Source of the DNA: Ministeria vibrans ATCC 50519
Taxonomy: Eukaryota > Opisthokonta > Filasterea
Direction of reading: 5' to 3'
DNA length: 34,086 bases
NCBI GenBank assembly: GCA_943704425.1
Contig: CALSCP010002426.1
Location: 20,479 to 54,564 of the forward strand
Below the pieces are notes generated by a model. That model had not been told where the DNA came from, searched no databases, and saw only the letters and a program-made list of their open reading frames with translations. Position 1 is the first letter of the stretch. Every line of letters begins with the position of its first letter. Shown one piece after another: positions 10,597 to 21,171 of the stretch. The position numbers and the translations under genes are program-made.

Positions 10597-12568
10597 ATGA
10601 CTCGACCTGCAACTCGATCAACTACGGCAGCTGCGAAGCAAACCGAGCGATCGTGGACGGCCGAGGAGCTCGCCAAGCACAACGTTCCGTCCGACTTGTA
10701 CATTGCGATTCGTGGCAAGGTCCGGTCGTTTCGCTGTAGTCTTTACACAAATCCCACGGACTGTGTAGCCGCCCGGTCTCACCCCGCCTGCCACAGCATC
10801 CAACACACGCATCCCCTGCCCCTCAAGCGTTGAAATCCCCCGCGCCCTCCGTCGTCTGCGTCGCTCCCCAAGATCCCAACAATCATCGCGTGGTATCAGA
10901 AACTGCGTTTCTCTCTCACTCACACACGCACTTTCTCGCACTCTGTAGGTGTACGACATCACCGACTTTGCCAAGCGTCACCCCGGCGGTATGGATGTGC
11001 TGCGCATTGCAGCTGGTCGTGACGCGACCAATGTCTTTGAGATGTACCATCGGCTGTCGCTGCACGCCATGGTGCGCACGCTGCCGTGCATGGGCACCCT
11101 TGACCACGCCGAGCTGCCCACCTTCCCCGAGCCCAACGCCTTCTTCCGTACCGTCAAGCAGCGCGTCGAAGTATGTCTTGTTCTCCTTTTTCCACCTTGA
11201 TCTTCCCACATTGACTGTTGCTTATTTTTCACTCGTGTAGGATCACTTTGTCAAGACAAAGCGCGATCCAAAGGTCGCACCGTGGATGTGGGTGCGCTAC
11301 GCTCTCATCTACATGACCATCATTGGAAGCTACCTGGTGCAGACGTTTGTCCTTGGCGACGACCAGTTTGCCGGCCGTCTCGCTCTGGCTCTGCCGCTGG
11401 GATTCGCCCTGGCGCTGCTGGGTCTCATGCCCATGCACGACGCAAGCCACTTTGCGGTGTCGTCGTCGCCGTGGGTCTGGCGTGCGCTGGGTGCCACTCA
11501 CGACTTCCTTAACGGCGCGTCGTACTATGTGTGGCTGCAGCAGCACATGCTGGGCCACCACCCATACACCAACATTCATGGGGCGGACCCCGACGTCGAC
11601 ACCAACGAGGCCGATGTGCGCCGCATCAAGCACGTTCAGAACTGGTTTCCCTTCTACTTGCACCAGCACGTCTACGTGCCCCTGCTCTACGCGCTCCTTG
11701 GCCTCAAGACGCGTCTGCAGGACATCACCATTGTCTATGTGCTCCGGCGCAACGGGGCAATCCGCGTCAACCCCCCGTCGCTCTGGCACCACACCGTCTT
11801 CATTTCCGGCAAACTCTTTTGGCTGTTCTGGCGCATCATCGTGCCCTTTGCCCTCATGCCGTGGTGGCAGGCCCTTGCCGTCTTTGCTCTGCAGGACATG
11901 GTCTCGTCTTACTGGCTTGCTCTCACCTTCCAGGCCAACCACGTTGTCCGCGACGTCGACTGGCCCGCCATGCCCGACACCCCCGACCGCCGCATTGACC
12001 TTGACTGGGCCACCATGCAGATGCGCACCACCCAGGACTACGCCCATTCCTCCTGGTTCTGGAATGTCTTCTCCGGCGCTCTCAACCACCAAGTCACTCA
12101 CCACATCTTCCCTGGCGTCTCTCAGGTATCTTCCCATTCCCATTTTTCTCTCTTATTTGCTGTTGCTCATCTTTGGTGTTTTGTACCTATCCACTTTCCT
12201 CTCATGTTTCTCTTTTGCATTTACCCTCTCTTATCTCATCTTTCTCTTTTGCATTCCCACTTTCCTTTCTCTCATCTTTGGTGTTTTGTACCTATCCACT
12301 TTCCTCTCATATTTCTCTTTTGCATTTACCCTCTCCCATCTCATCTTTCTCTTTTGCATTCCCACTTATCTTTGGTGTTTTGTATCTATCCACTTTCCTC
12401 TCATCTTTCTCTTTTTCTTAGTACTACTACCCAGAAGTATCGCCTATTGTTGCAGCAACCGCCCGCGAATTCAACGTCCCCTACCACTACAAGGAGACGT
12501 ATGCGGGTGCGCTTGGCTCGCACTTGGGCCATCTGTACGATCTCGGTCGCAAACCCTCAGCTGACTGA
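10597..12568 (+). CDS. cytochrome b5-fused front-end fatty-acid (or sphingolipid) desaturase
   Basis: Four exons (10597–10719, 10949–11170, 11241–12125, 12422–12568), all joined in phase 0, give 458 residues, a normal length for the family. The N-terminal cytochrome b5 domain has the haem-binding HPGG motif (about residue 51) and a later histidine (MYHRLS). The desaturase part has HDASH, then QHMLGHH, then QVTHH, where Gln replaces the first His of the third box. That Gln is diagnostic of front-end (Delta-4/5/6/8) desaturases. Hydrophobic stretches around 135–180 and 250–310 fit four membrane spans in the ER. The family inserts a double bond between an existing one and the carboxyl end in polyunsaturated fatty acid or long-chain-base synthesis. 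Regiospecificity cannot be read from sequence. Confidence 0.93.
12163..12421 (+). repeat. ~100-bp pyrimidine-rich minisatellite in a desaturase intron
   Basis: Within the last desaturase intron (12126–12421), a unit beginning ATCTTTGGTGTTTTGTA recurs near 12170, 12276 and 12369. The spacing is about 105 then 95 bp, giving two full copies and a partial one with few mismatches. The unit is CT-rich on the coding strand. Confidence 0.85.
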
Positions 12569-12898
12569 ATTGTGAACTCCCGTTTTTGTTTTGTACTTTA
12601 TCTCAATATTCTCTCAAGTCTGATCACTCACTTCTCAATGCTATTAGCTATCTTCGGCCCATTTACCATTTACATCTTTTCTTTTGTTTTTTGTTTTCAA
12701 TTGATCTTTTTCTCACTCAGTAGTTTGGGTAAGAAATAACTACGAATACTCATACTCGTACTCATTTTTTTTGTTAAAAAGAAAAGCCGCTCTTTGTTCG
12801 CCCGAATTGAGAGGTATCGCCCTGCCCAGCCCCGCCCGCCGTGTCTCTTGCTATTCTCCTCTCAGCACACTGCCCTAGTACTCCTTTTTCGCACTTTG

Positions 12899-12929
<31 letters not shown>

Positions 12930-13392
12930 TTTTTTTGCAACGTCACGTCTGCCAAACAGCTCTCGCGAAGGGACCAGCGCCCGGTCTGCCGCCTGCGCCG
13001 ACCTTCGCGTGCGGTCTCCGCCGTGCCTGTGGGCCATCAACACCCCCCGCCGCCCCTCCTGGTCTTCTCTGATGAGACCTTTGCCGAGTTTTCCTTTTTT
13101 TTGTGCTATGCGTTGCTGTCTCCTTATCGTCTTCCCTACACCACACTCAACTCGCCCTTGCCTGGTCTCCGACCGCCCCTTGCGCTATCTCCCATATGCC
13201 TTCCCTCTCGCACCACCGCCACTGCCCAACAGTGTCTGCTTCACCAAACATCATGCAAAGTTTTTTTTTTTTCTTCTTTCATTTTATTTATTATTCTGCT
13301 TTTTTTTTTTTTTCAAATATTCACTCTCGTCTCTTTGCAGCATTCTCTGCCACGTGTCTACAGCGTAACTGGAGAAGCAGGGCCTTGTTGAA
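12569..13392. other. 824-bp spacer rich in CT and poly-T
   Basis: The first ~200 bp are AT-rich desaturase 3' sequence. From 12780 on it becomes GC-rich with a (CT)n–poly-T tract at about 12900–12936 and further T runs near 13261 and 13301. A possible acceptor (TTTGCAG at about 13340) lies upstream of the LAP gene ATG, so a 5'-UTR intron is likely. I see no convincing coding sequence. Confidence 0.5.
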
Positions 13393-16202
13393 ATGAGGTT
13401 ACCGTTTGCGTGCTGCAAGTCGCCGCAGCCCGAGGCAATCGACTACAGCGAATTTGAATTGACGGCTCTTCCTCGTGATGTGCTGCAAGCGGAGAAGGAG
13501 CTGCGCGAGCTCAATCTCGACGGCAACTCCTTCGCCAATTTGCCCGAGGCCATTCTGCGACTGGAGCACCTCGTGGTCCTCTCGGCGCGCCACAACAAGA
13601 TCAGTTCGTTGCCCCCAACGCTGTCACCGTTGCGTGCGCTCCAGGAACTCCGTCTGAGCAACAACGACCTCGAAGAGCTACCCGATCGATTTGGCGAACT
13701 CTCTTGCCACACCCTCTTACTCGACAGCAATGCCCTCTCATTTCTTCCCGCCTCCTTTGCTTCCATGTCTCTTACCTACCTCGACTTGTCCGAAAACCAA
13801 GTATGTCTGTCACACACACGCAATAGTGATACATAATAATTGTTATTATAATCATTATACTCATAGTCACGTCACGTCACGTCTATGCATAATGAAATAC
13901 ACATAGAAAAACACTGAAATACTCTACTGTAATATCTTTCTAGATCCCTATGCTACCTAGTAACTTTGGCGACCTCAAAGGGCTGCGTGAGTTGTGGATG
14001 CGCGAAAATCTGTTGCACGAGCTTCCGGCGAGTTTTGCACAGCTCAAAGAGCTCACCAAGCTGGGCATGTCGAACAACGTCCTGCAGACACTACCATCTA
14101 ACTTTGGTGACCTCAAGGCACTCGAGGAATGCTGGATTGACGAGAATGAGATTCGGGCGTTGCCGGCGTCCATAGGCTCGCTCTCGTCATTGCGCCTTCT
14201 TGACGTCTCGCAGAACCAACTGTCGTCGTTGCCCGTCGAGTTTGGTCAGCTCACCAAGCTTACCGACCTCTGGCTGAAGAACAATCTCATTACAGAGATT
14301 CCAGCCGAGTTTGGCAACCTGTCGGCTTTGCAGACGCTCTGGCTCGAGAGCAACCGTCTCTTTGAGCTGCGCTTCTCCTTCCAGCGCATGCCGCAGCTCA
14401 AGGAACTGCGTCTCACCTGCAATCGTCTTTCCAAGCTACCCGACAGCGTCGGCGAGCTTAGCTCCATGCACACACTCTACGTCGACAACAACCGTCTTGA
14501 CGAACTGCCCGATGCCTTGTGCAAGTGTCGTATCCTGCGCAGTCTCTGGGTTGGTAACAACAACCTGCGCCGTCTGCCTGCAAGCTTGGGCCGTCTCACC
14601 GAGCTCGAGGTACTTGGCCTCACCGGCAACGTCATCGATCAACTGCCCGTCTCCATGGTCAAACTGCCTCACCTCAGTGCCATCTGGATCCTCGACACAC
14701 AACGCAAGCCACTGCCACCGCTGCATGTTGAGCGCACCCAAGAGGGCATGGAGATTGTCACTTGCATCTATTTGCCTCAGGTGCGCGACCAGCATGACAA
14801 CGATAGCGACGACTCCGAGGAAAGTGATGACGAGGAGGAGGGAGAAGAGGAGGAGGAGGAGGATGACGAGCCTGTAGACCCAGCCGCCGAGCTGCTCGCC
14901 AAACAGGCTGCTGCGAAGGCTGCTCTCGCCGAACATGCCGCATCCGCCCGCGGCAGTGCTGCTGTTGCTGCCGCCAAGGCAGACTCAGCTACTACTACTT
15001 CTACTAAAACGACTGTTGTTGCTGATGTGACCGTCACCCCAGCTGCGACGATTGAACCTGAAGAGAACTCGTCAAAAGTGGGCGAGGATTCCGACAGTGC
15101 TGTCGTTGGTGCTTCAGCTGCATCGACCGCTGTGCACGTCACCAAGCTGGGTCATGCGTTGGCGGATGATCTGCAAGATGATTGCGACTCGATGGCACCC
15201 GACGTGGGGACCAAAGAACCGTCGCTTGTTTCCTCCACAGGTGATCTGGCAGCTTCGTCAGACGTTCCACCCTCGCGCGCAAGCCAAAGACCACCGGGCT
15301 CGTCTCCACCCGCACCCAAGCGACGTTCGCTGGAGTCGGCTGCCGAGCGAAGCCTCAGCGACGGACTGAGCGAACAGAGAGCCGTGTCTGTGTCACCCAT
15401 TCTCGACGCCGACGTGTCCCCGTCCAACTCCGTGATGGCGTCGTCCAGTGCCGCAGCGGCGCTCGAGGAGAAGCGCGCGCGCCTGGCTGACATGGAAGAG
15501 GCGGAGCGTATCATGGAACTGGCAATGGCCGAGGCCGAGGCCGAGGCGGGCCTGGCTCCTACTGCCTCCGCGTCCGCTGGCGTTTCACCGCAACCCTCGT
15601 CTGCGTCTCCGGTCGTGGCCGTCGAAGGCGAGTCGAACGAAGAGAAAAAGGAGGAGGCGGAGACAAAGACTGGGACACCTGAGGCGGAAACAAAGACTGG
15701 GACACCTGAGGCGGAAACAAAGACTGGGACACCTGAGGCGGAGACAAAGACTGTGACACCTGAGGCGGAGACAAAGACTGTGACACCTGAGGCGGAGACA
15801 AAGACTGTGACACCTGAGGCGGAGACAAAGACTGTGACACCTGAGGCGGAAGAGAAGGAGGAGGAGGAGGAGGAGGAGCCAAAGACAGAGACGTGTGAGG
15901 ATGAGGATAAGGCCGAAGAGACGCGCACCGAAGAACCAGAGGTGGTCGTAGCGCACGCTAATGGCACAGTGGCAGAGGAGACCAAGGCGAAGACCGAGGA
16001 CACGATGGCGGCAGAGGCCGAAGCGGCGGACAATAAGGCCGCGGAGGCACTTGCAATGGAGTTTATGGCGGAGGCACGGGCCAACTCGATGGACGAAGCG
16101 GATGAGACGCCGACGGTCAGCGCGAGTGCATTGGGCACAGTCGATGCGTCCATTCTTACTCTCAGCGGAGCGTCTGCTGGTGTCCACGAAGAGACTGTAT
16201 AA
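13393..16202 (+). CDS. LAP-type leucine-rich-repeat protein with acidic repeat tail
   Basis: Two exons (13393–13800, 13944–16202; phase-0 junction) give 888 residues. After a short N-terminus with paired cysteines (MRLPFACC, a plausible palmitoylation site), about 15 leucine-rich repeats of the 23-residue LPxxFGxLxxL type run to about residue 375. The LAP-specific WILDTQRKPLPPL follows. LAP proteins such as Erbin, Scribble and Densin share this N-terminus (Cys pair, then DYS...LP...E) and act as membrane-associated polarity or signalling scaffolds. There is no PDZ domain. The remainder is low complexity: an acidic block near 425, Ala/Ser-rich regions, and seven 9-residue repeats (EAETKT[G/V]TP) at about 708–770 before a Glu/Ala-rich end. 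Membrane scaffolding is inferred. Confidence 0.87.
15654..15842 (+). repeat. 27-bp coding minisatellite, seven units
   Basis: Seven head-to-tail 27-bp units encode EAETKTGTP (first three) or EAETKTVTP (last four). The G/V split separates the units into two homogeneous blocks, which suggests recent stepwise duplication. It is in frame, so copy-number change alters only protein length. Confidence 0.97.
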
Positions 16203-16351
16203 TTGTGTCTTCGTCCACCACTTTTTCTTTTTCTCCCTTCTCTTCTCTTCCTTCCCTTCATCATGTACAATAGCAACAAACCAAAATTAATTATTTTATT
16301 ATTATTATAAGACGTATTCTATTCAATGTATTAAAAAGGAGTGTGCGAGAA
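16203..16351. other. 149-bp tail-to-tail 3' region
   Basis: This is the convergent spacer between the LAP and DPH2 genes. It has AT-rich blocks (16285–16310 and 16321–16335) that could hold polyadenylation signals for either strand. Confidence 0.6.
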
Positions 16352-16702
16352 TCAGGGCTGAGGAGGGTGCTCGGTGGTATAGGCACGGGCAATGCCAGTC
16401 TGGCCCGCAATGGCATCGACAACGGGGGTCTGGCCCAGACACGGCTCAAGGCCCTGGAAGGACCTCCCGGCCAGGAAGGAGGCCGCCGGACTGTGTACTG
16501 CCAGAGCACCCGACGCCATCCGCACTGCAACCGCCGTCGTTCGTGCCCCTGCAACTCCCTCTCCCTCGTTCGCCCCGGCCCCTCCTCCGCTGTACAGTCG
16601 CTGGCTCACCAATGAGTGTCGGATGTGCTCCACTGCGTCACCCTCTTGGCCACCCTCTTCCCCTATCGCAGCCTCTTCTTCTTCTTCACCTGCTCCTCCT
16701 CC

Positions 16703-16733
<31 letters not shown>

Positions 16734-18103
16734 GCTGTTGCTGCTGCTGCTGTGGCATCGGCGTCGGCAAGAACCCCGCGGAAATCGGTAGAGTAGGCAC
16801 CGGTCCAGGCGACATCGTCGCGGCAGGCAAGATCCATCTCAAAGGGCGTGACGACGGGCCGGAAGAAGTCGCGCGAGTCGAGCAGCGCATGCTCGGCACA
16901 CGCAACCAGCACAAAGCAATCAATCTCCTGGAAGTTGGCCATCTTGGCAACATTGAGCTTGCCCATGACAAAAGTGTATGCTTTCTTGCCGGCACGCTCA
17001 ATGCGGGTGCGCAAATGAGCAATGACGTCGAGGTAGCGGCGCACGCCCAGAGTGCCAGCCACAATGCCCACAACCGCCGCATTGCGCGCTCGCTCCACCA
17101 TGTAGTACCGTCGCATCAGCGCCTGGTTCACATTCACCGTCTCCCGTCGCCCCTCCCGCCGCTCCGGGTCGTACGTCATGAACGCCCCATAGCCACTGTG
17201 CGCCATCATGAGACTCGTCAGCGCTGCACTCGAACTCGCCCCGACAAACACCAGCGAGACCGCCTCGTCCGCCACCCCCGCCTCCACTGCAAACACACGT
17301 CCCAGAAGTGCCGTCGATTCTGCCTCCTGCGTCCCCTCCTGCGTCTCTGGCAGTGCCAAGCTGCTCACTACAAGGTGTGTGTAGTCGTCCAGGCGCTGCG
17401 CAAGCCCATCTACATAAACATAAAAAAATACCATCATCTCGCATTCCATCGATCCCTCCTCACACGCATACACTTGCTTACCAATGGCATGAGCATACAC
17501 GGTGTCGTAGACAAGCACAATGTGCGCTGTTCGATCAGGAATGAGCGAGCGCATCGTCTCGAGCGCATGCCCAACATCCAGAGTCGCGCGTCCAAACACA
17601 TAGCGCACCGGCAATCGCTGTGTTGGACTTAAACATGATCGCCCCACGTGGATGACGGCGTCGGCGCTCCCGTGCTGCGCTGCAACTTCGTCCACACAGC
17701 AAGCGCCGTACGACGTGTCGCCCAGCACAAAAAGTCTCGCGCGCTGCTCTGTGCTCGCGTGCTGCTCGAGCGCCGCCTCCAGCATGCTTATTAACCTTGC
17801 TGCATCAACAAGAAGCTCGTCGGCAATCTGGACGGCAACCTACACACACAGTGGGGCGTCAGGCGCTGCAAACGTGTCCCTCTCGCTCGTACGCGTTGGT
17901 GGCGTCGCTCACTAATCCATCGTGCACACGATTCAACCTCGTAGTACTCGCAAAACGCATCGTCGGAGACATTTCCCACCCCATGTGTCCCCACAGTCAC
18001 CTTGAGAGTGAGGAAAAGTCGTGAGAAGCGGTGGAAAAGAGCGGAGAGGCGATACCTTTCTGTTAATCACGTCGGAGCCATCATCGCTAAAGGGCACCGC
18101 CAT
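16352..18103 (-). CDS. DPH2: diphthamide biosynthesis protein 2
   Basis: Four exons (18103–18056, 18000–17893, 17839–17482, 17409–16352; phases 0, 0, 1) give 523 residues. Family signatures are VAVQIADELLVDAARLI, LGDTSYGACCVDEVAA, VMGKLNVAKMANFQEID and the C-terminal FQGLEPCLGQ then GIARAY. DPH2 partners DPH1 in the radical-SAM-like [4Fe-4S] complex that moves the 3-amino-3-carboxypropyl group of SAM onto a histidine of elongation factor 2, the first step of diphthamide synthesis in the cytosol. The third intron (17410–17481, 72 bp) is a multiple of three and stop-free; it interrupts VYAHAI|DGLAQRL. A Thr-rich run (GTT repeats on +, about 16705–16740) and a Glu/Gly-rich insert sit before the C-terminus. 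Confidence 0.93.
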
Positions 18104-18420
18104 TTGGGAAACAAAGCACAGGTTGGGAAGGCTATACAGCAGATATTGCAAAGGCCAAAGAGAGTAACAGAATTGTTCAAACTTCAAACTTCAAACTTTT
18201 AAATGATTATCACTGAAAGTGAAGAATGGAGTAATGTCAATTCCCATCGTTCTGCCGTTAGTGCCGTAGACTTAAGACTACTTAAACTTTAAACTAGTCC
18301 CAAAACCCAAAATGTTTAAAACGCACTGAAAAGACCAAAATTCAGGCCCGTTAATATTGATGAGACGTCTTGTGTGTTTGTATTGTATAATGTACAGCAT
18401 GCCTACAGGTGTATTCTGGT
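18104..18420. other. spacer between DPH2 and the DHHC gene
   Basis: It holds the DPH2 promoter and the 3' end of the DHHC gene, both transcribed leftwards. It is AT-rich with short ACTTCAAACT-type direct repeats near 18180. I see no gene. Confidence 0.5.
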
Positions 18421-19438
18421 TCAGTTCTGGGCATCATGAAGAACAGCAGGAATTGGGAGGAGCCAGTGCCACCAGCGACGGCGGCGGTTGCGGACGAGGG
18501 TGCGCCAGCGAGAGAGGCGGGAGCGGCCGCAGACACAGACGGGACGGGTGGGTCCACACGCGGCACACACGGGCTGGAAGGCGTTGGAAACAGACGACGA
18601 CGCCAGGCGTGCAAGAACGCCAACTGTTGTGGTGTTTTTGATCAGCAACATGGTGTGAAACGACCAGAAGAGCACCATAAAAAGCGAGAGCATTGCGACC
18701 GGTCCAAATAGCACCGCGGCATCGTTGACGACGTGACACTCGACTGGAAGCATCACGCCGCGTGGTGCATTCCACCAGCAGGCAAAGAACGGCTGTATGG
18801 TCAGTATGGAGGCCACGAGCGTGCCCGCGAGCGCCCAAGTGAGAAAGGAGTAGAAGTAGACGAGGTTGCCGGCACCGACGCAGCCCAACGTAAAGGGACA
18901 GTGATGGCACAAGTGCGCCACGCACACCCCACAGCGTCTGCAGTGCACACTGCCCGGTGTCTGTCGCACCGAGCACGAGTCGCACCACGCAAGTGGAGGC
19001 TCAATTGTGTCGTCTGCGTCGCCGGGGGGTGCGACTCCGGCCGGCACTCGCACTGCCTGCACGAAATTGTACACCCCATTGATCCACATGTAGCTCACGA
19101 GAACCCCCAGGATGCGCCCTCGCGTGCTCTCCCAGGGGGACGCCGGATGGCAGGTGTAGGGCAAGAGGACAAGGTAGAAATACAGAATGGCTAGGGAAAG
19201 AGGTGAGAAAGAAACAAAGTGATAGAGAGAGGTCAAAGAAGGCGACAGGCCGACGAGCACGCTTACACACGACTCCAATGAACCAGACCAGCAGAAACAG
19301 AATCACATCGCCAGCATTGCGCGCGATTCGGTGGAGAATGCGGGCGCGGGAGCGGGGACAGCAGCCGCGCACGACCTCAAGGATGACGGGGATCTGCAGG
19401 ACGAACACGGCGCCAATGACAATCGCAACAAGCGTCAT
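18421..19438 (-). CDS. DHHC-family protein S-acyltransferase with a CHHC active-site motif
   Basis: Two exons (19438–19267, 19190–18421; phase-1 junction) give 313 residues. Hydrophobic segments near residues 4–20, 43–60, about 165–190 and 205–235 give the usual four-span layout. The cytosolic cysteine-rich domain has C-x2-C, then HCRRCGVC, then HLCHHCPF with GCVGAGNLVYFYSFL after it. This keeps the zinc-binding Cys/His set and the acceptor Cys155. The motif usually written Asp-His-His-Cys reads Cys152-His-His-Cys, and the following NCVG reads GCVG. A TT motif (NTTTVG) follows the last span. The family transfers palmitate from acyl-CoA to cysteines of target proteins at Golgi, ER or plasma membrane. 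Activity is uncertain without the Asp. Confidence 0.88.
19201..19238 (-). repeat. single copy of the CT-rich ATCACTTTGTTTC element
   Basis: On the coding strand CTCTCTATCACTTTGTTTCT lies in the intron of the DHHC gene and ends about 10 bp before its acceptor. It may therefore supply the polypyrimidine tract. Confidence 0.9.
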
Positions 19439-19587
19439 GGCAACGCTCAGCAATGCTTCCCCAACTGACGACTCTCCAGCCGAAGGACTGACTTGCGAGT
19501 TGGGAGAAGTACAAAATTGTGTGAAATCAAATTATAAACGAATGATTATCTCACTTTTCTTCACTTTTTCTTATCTTAAGTCGGGCC
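19439..19587. promoter_or_regulatory. 149-bp head-to-head promoter region
   Basis: The spacer between the start codons of the DHHC gene (minus) and the C3HC gene (plus) must carry both promoters. It has an AT-rich middle (19505–19570) and no motif I can name. Confidence 0.6.
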
Positions 19588-20958
19588 ATGTCGGAAACAC
19601 GAAGGAGAGTGCGAGATTTGCTGTCGGGGATGGTAGATGGATGTGATAGCGGATCGAAATCGTAAGAGTCGAATAGGCTGCGTTCCTTCACAATGAGAAG
19701 AAGAAGACACTTCCAATGTATTAATTCTTAATGCTGTCGCTCTGTCCCCAGTCCCATTCTGCCGCGCTCGGAAACTGCTCCGTCGTGCCGTCCATGGTCG
19801 CGGGGTGACTATGTTGCACGCGTCGAGTCCTTTACGGTACGCGGGCCCTTCGACCGACGCCGCTGTCTGACCTTCTTTGTGCATGTCATGTCGCAGCCGC
19901 CAAAGTGGTTTGGAAAGCCTTCAAGCATCTCGCCGCTACAGTGCGCGCGGTATGGCTGGCGCAACACCCAGACTGACACCATTGTGTGCGTGAGCTGTCA
20001 GCAGAAACTCGAGTGTGTCCTTGGCGTCAAGTCGAGCAACGCAGAACGTACAACTGTGCATACTCGCTCGAGTGCATTATCTCATTTACGCCATTGCATC
20101 CTTTTGCGTAGGATTCAAAGAGTTCAGCCGAATACAAACCGGACTTAATGATGCGCACCAGGCGCTGTGTCCCTGGCGAGAGAATTCGTGCGCCGGTATG
20201 GAAACGTACAAGCGCAGTGAGTGCTCTAACATGATTGTACCCATTCAACACAACACGGATGTAGAGACGTTTATGATGGACTCTTTTCCAGTGGCAAGCA
20301 GCGTAGAAATGGTGGAGTGGGCGCGTGCACGCGTCAGGCACATTGAGAGAAGGTTGTTTCCTGGGGAGACGCTGGCGCAGTTGAGCATGGAGACGGAGAG
20401 AGCGTGGGACACAGTGGCGGCGGGTGTGGGCGCAGAGGCGAGTGCACTTCGTCGCATCCTTGTTGGACTACTTGGAGTGCCAGAAAAACACCAATTGGTG
20501 CTGCTTGCATTGCTGGGCTGGAAGGTGAAGGATAAGGAAGAGGACTCGGCGGGTGCGCTTGAGGGACGTGCGCGTGTTCTGGTGTGTGGCTCGTGTAGGC
20601 GGCAGGTTGGTCTGTGGGCGCACGAGAGTGTTGGTGAAGAAGGGCCCACCGGCGGTGCCAAGCGGCAGCGTCTCTCAGGCAGCGATGTAGGCGCAGTGGC
20701 GGGGACGACAAGTACGCTTAACCCCGTGACGGCACACCGTCTCTACTGCCCCTGGGTGCATGCGGTGGCGTCCACCGACACTGCCTGTGTGCGTGTGTGT
20801 ACACTGCTGTTGGCCGATCGCCCTGCAACTGGATCGCTCTCTCGTGCTCACGACGTACCGCGCAACACGACGGAGAGGAAGCACTTAACACATTGTTTGT
20901 TTCATAGCCCGAGGCCGCGTATGAGAAGGTCAAGAAGATGCTTGGCGGGACTGAGTGA
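19588..20958 (+). CDS. C3HC zinc-finger protein of the NIPA/ZC3HC1–Rsm1 family
   Basis: Five exons (19588–19661, 19752–19836, 19897–20047, 20112–20854, 20908–20958; phases 2, 0, 1, 0) give 367 residues. Exon 2 carries CRPWSRGDYVARVESFT and exon 3 KPSSISPLQCARYGW with CVSCQQKL. Exon 4 continues with LNDAHQALCPWRENSC. Together these are the C3HC zinc finger of ZC3HC1/NIPA and fission yeast Rsm1. A second zinc-ribbon-like half follows: CGSCRRQVGLW, then TAHRLYCPWVHA. Family members are nuclear-pore basket associated (ZC3HC1) or act in mRNA export (Rsm1), and mammalian NIPA was described as an F-box-like protein. A nuclear-envelope role is inferred. The second intron (60 bp) has length divisible by three and no stop. 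Confidence 0.87.
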
Positions 20959-21171
20959 AGTGTGAACGGCCGTATGCTGCGATTGTGTAATTATTAACGA
21001 AACGGATACAACATTTCCCCTTAATCAAGAGTGCAAGTTTGAGACAAAATCAGTCTTGGATTTTAGAAATAATCAAGGAAGACACAAAATCTATCTCAGT
21101 CCTAAACTTTAACTTTTAAGATAGAAATTAATATTAAATATTACTCAAATTCCACTCAATCACGGATTGAC

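Noticed and set aside
11229-12143. A 304-codon minus-strand frame opposite the desaturase
   Set aside because: It covers the histidine-box exon in antisense and shows no family features.
12841-13368. Plus-strand frames of 90–175 codons before the LAP gene
   Set aside because: Sequence is poly-Phe/Ser/Leu from T and CT runs, more consistent with promoter, leader and a possible 5'-UTR intron.
15654-15842. CRISPR-like regular repeats
   Set aside because: Units are contiguous without spacers, are in frame within a coding region, and the genome is eukaryotic.
15152-16279. A 375-codon minus-strand frame opposite the LAP gene tail
   Set aside because: Low-complexity Ser/Ala/Val sequence mirrors the Glu/Ala-rich repeats; it has no domain and no splice context.
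16695-16760. Poly-Cys/poly-Leu frames on the plus strand
   Set aside because: They are alternate readings of the GTT/GCT run that encodes the Thr/Ala-rich insert of DPH2 on the minus strand.
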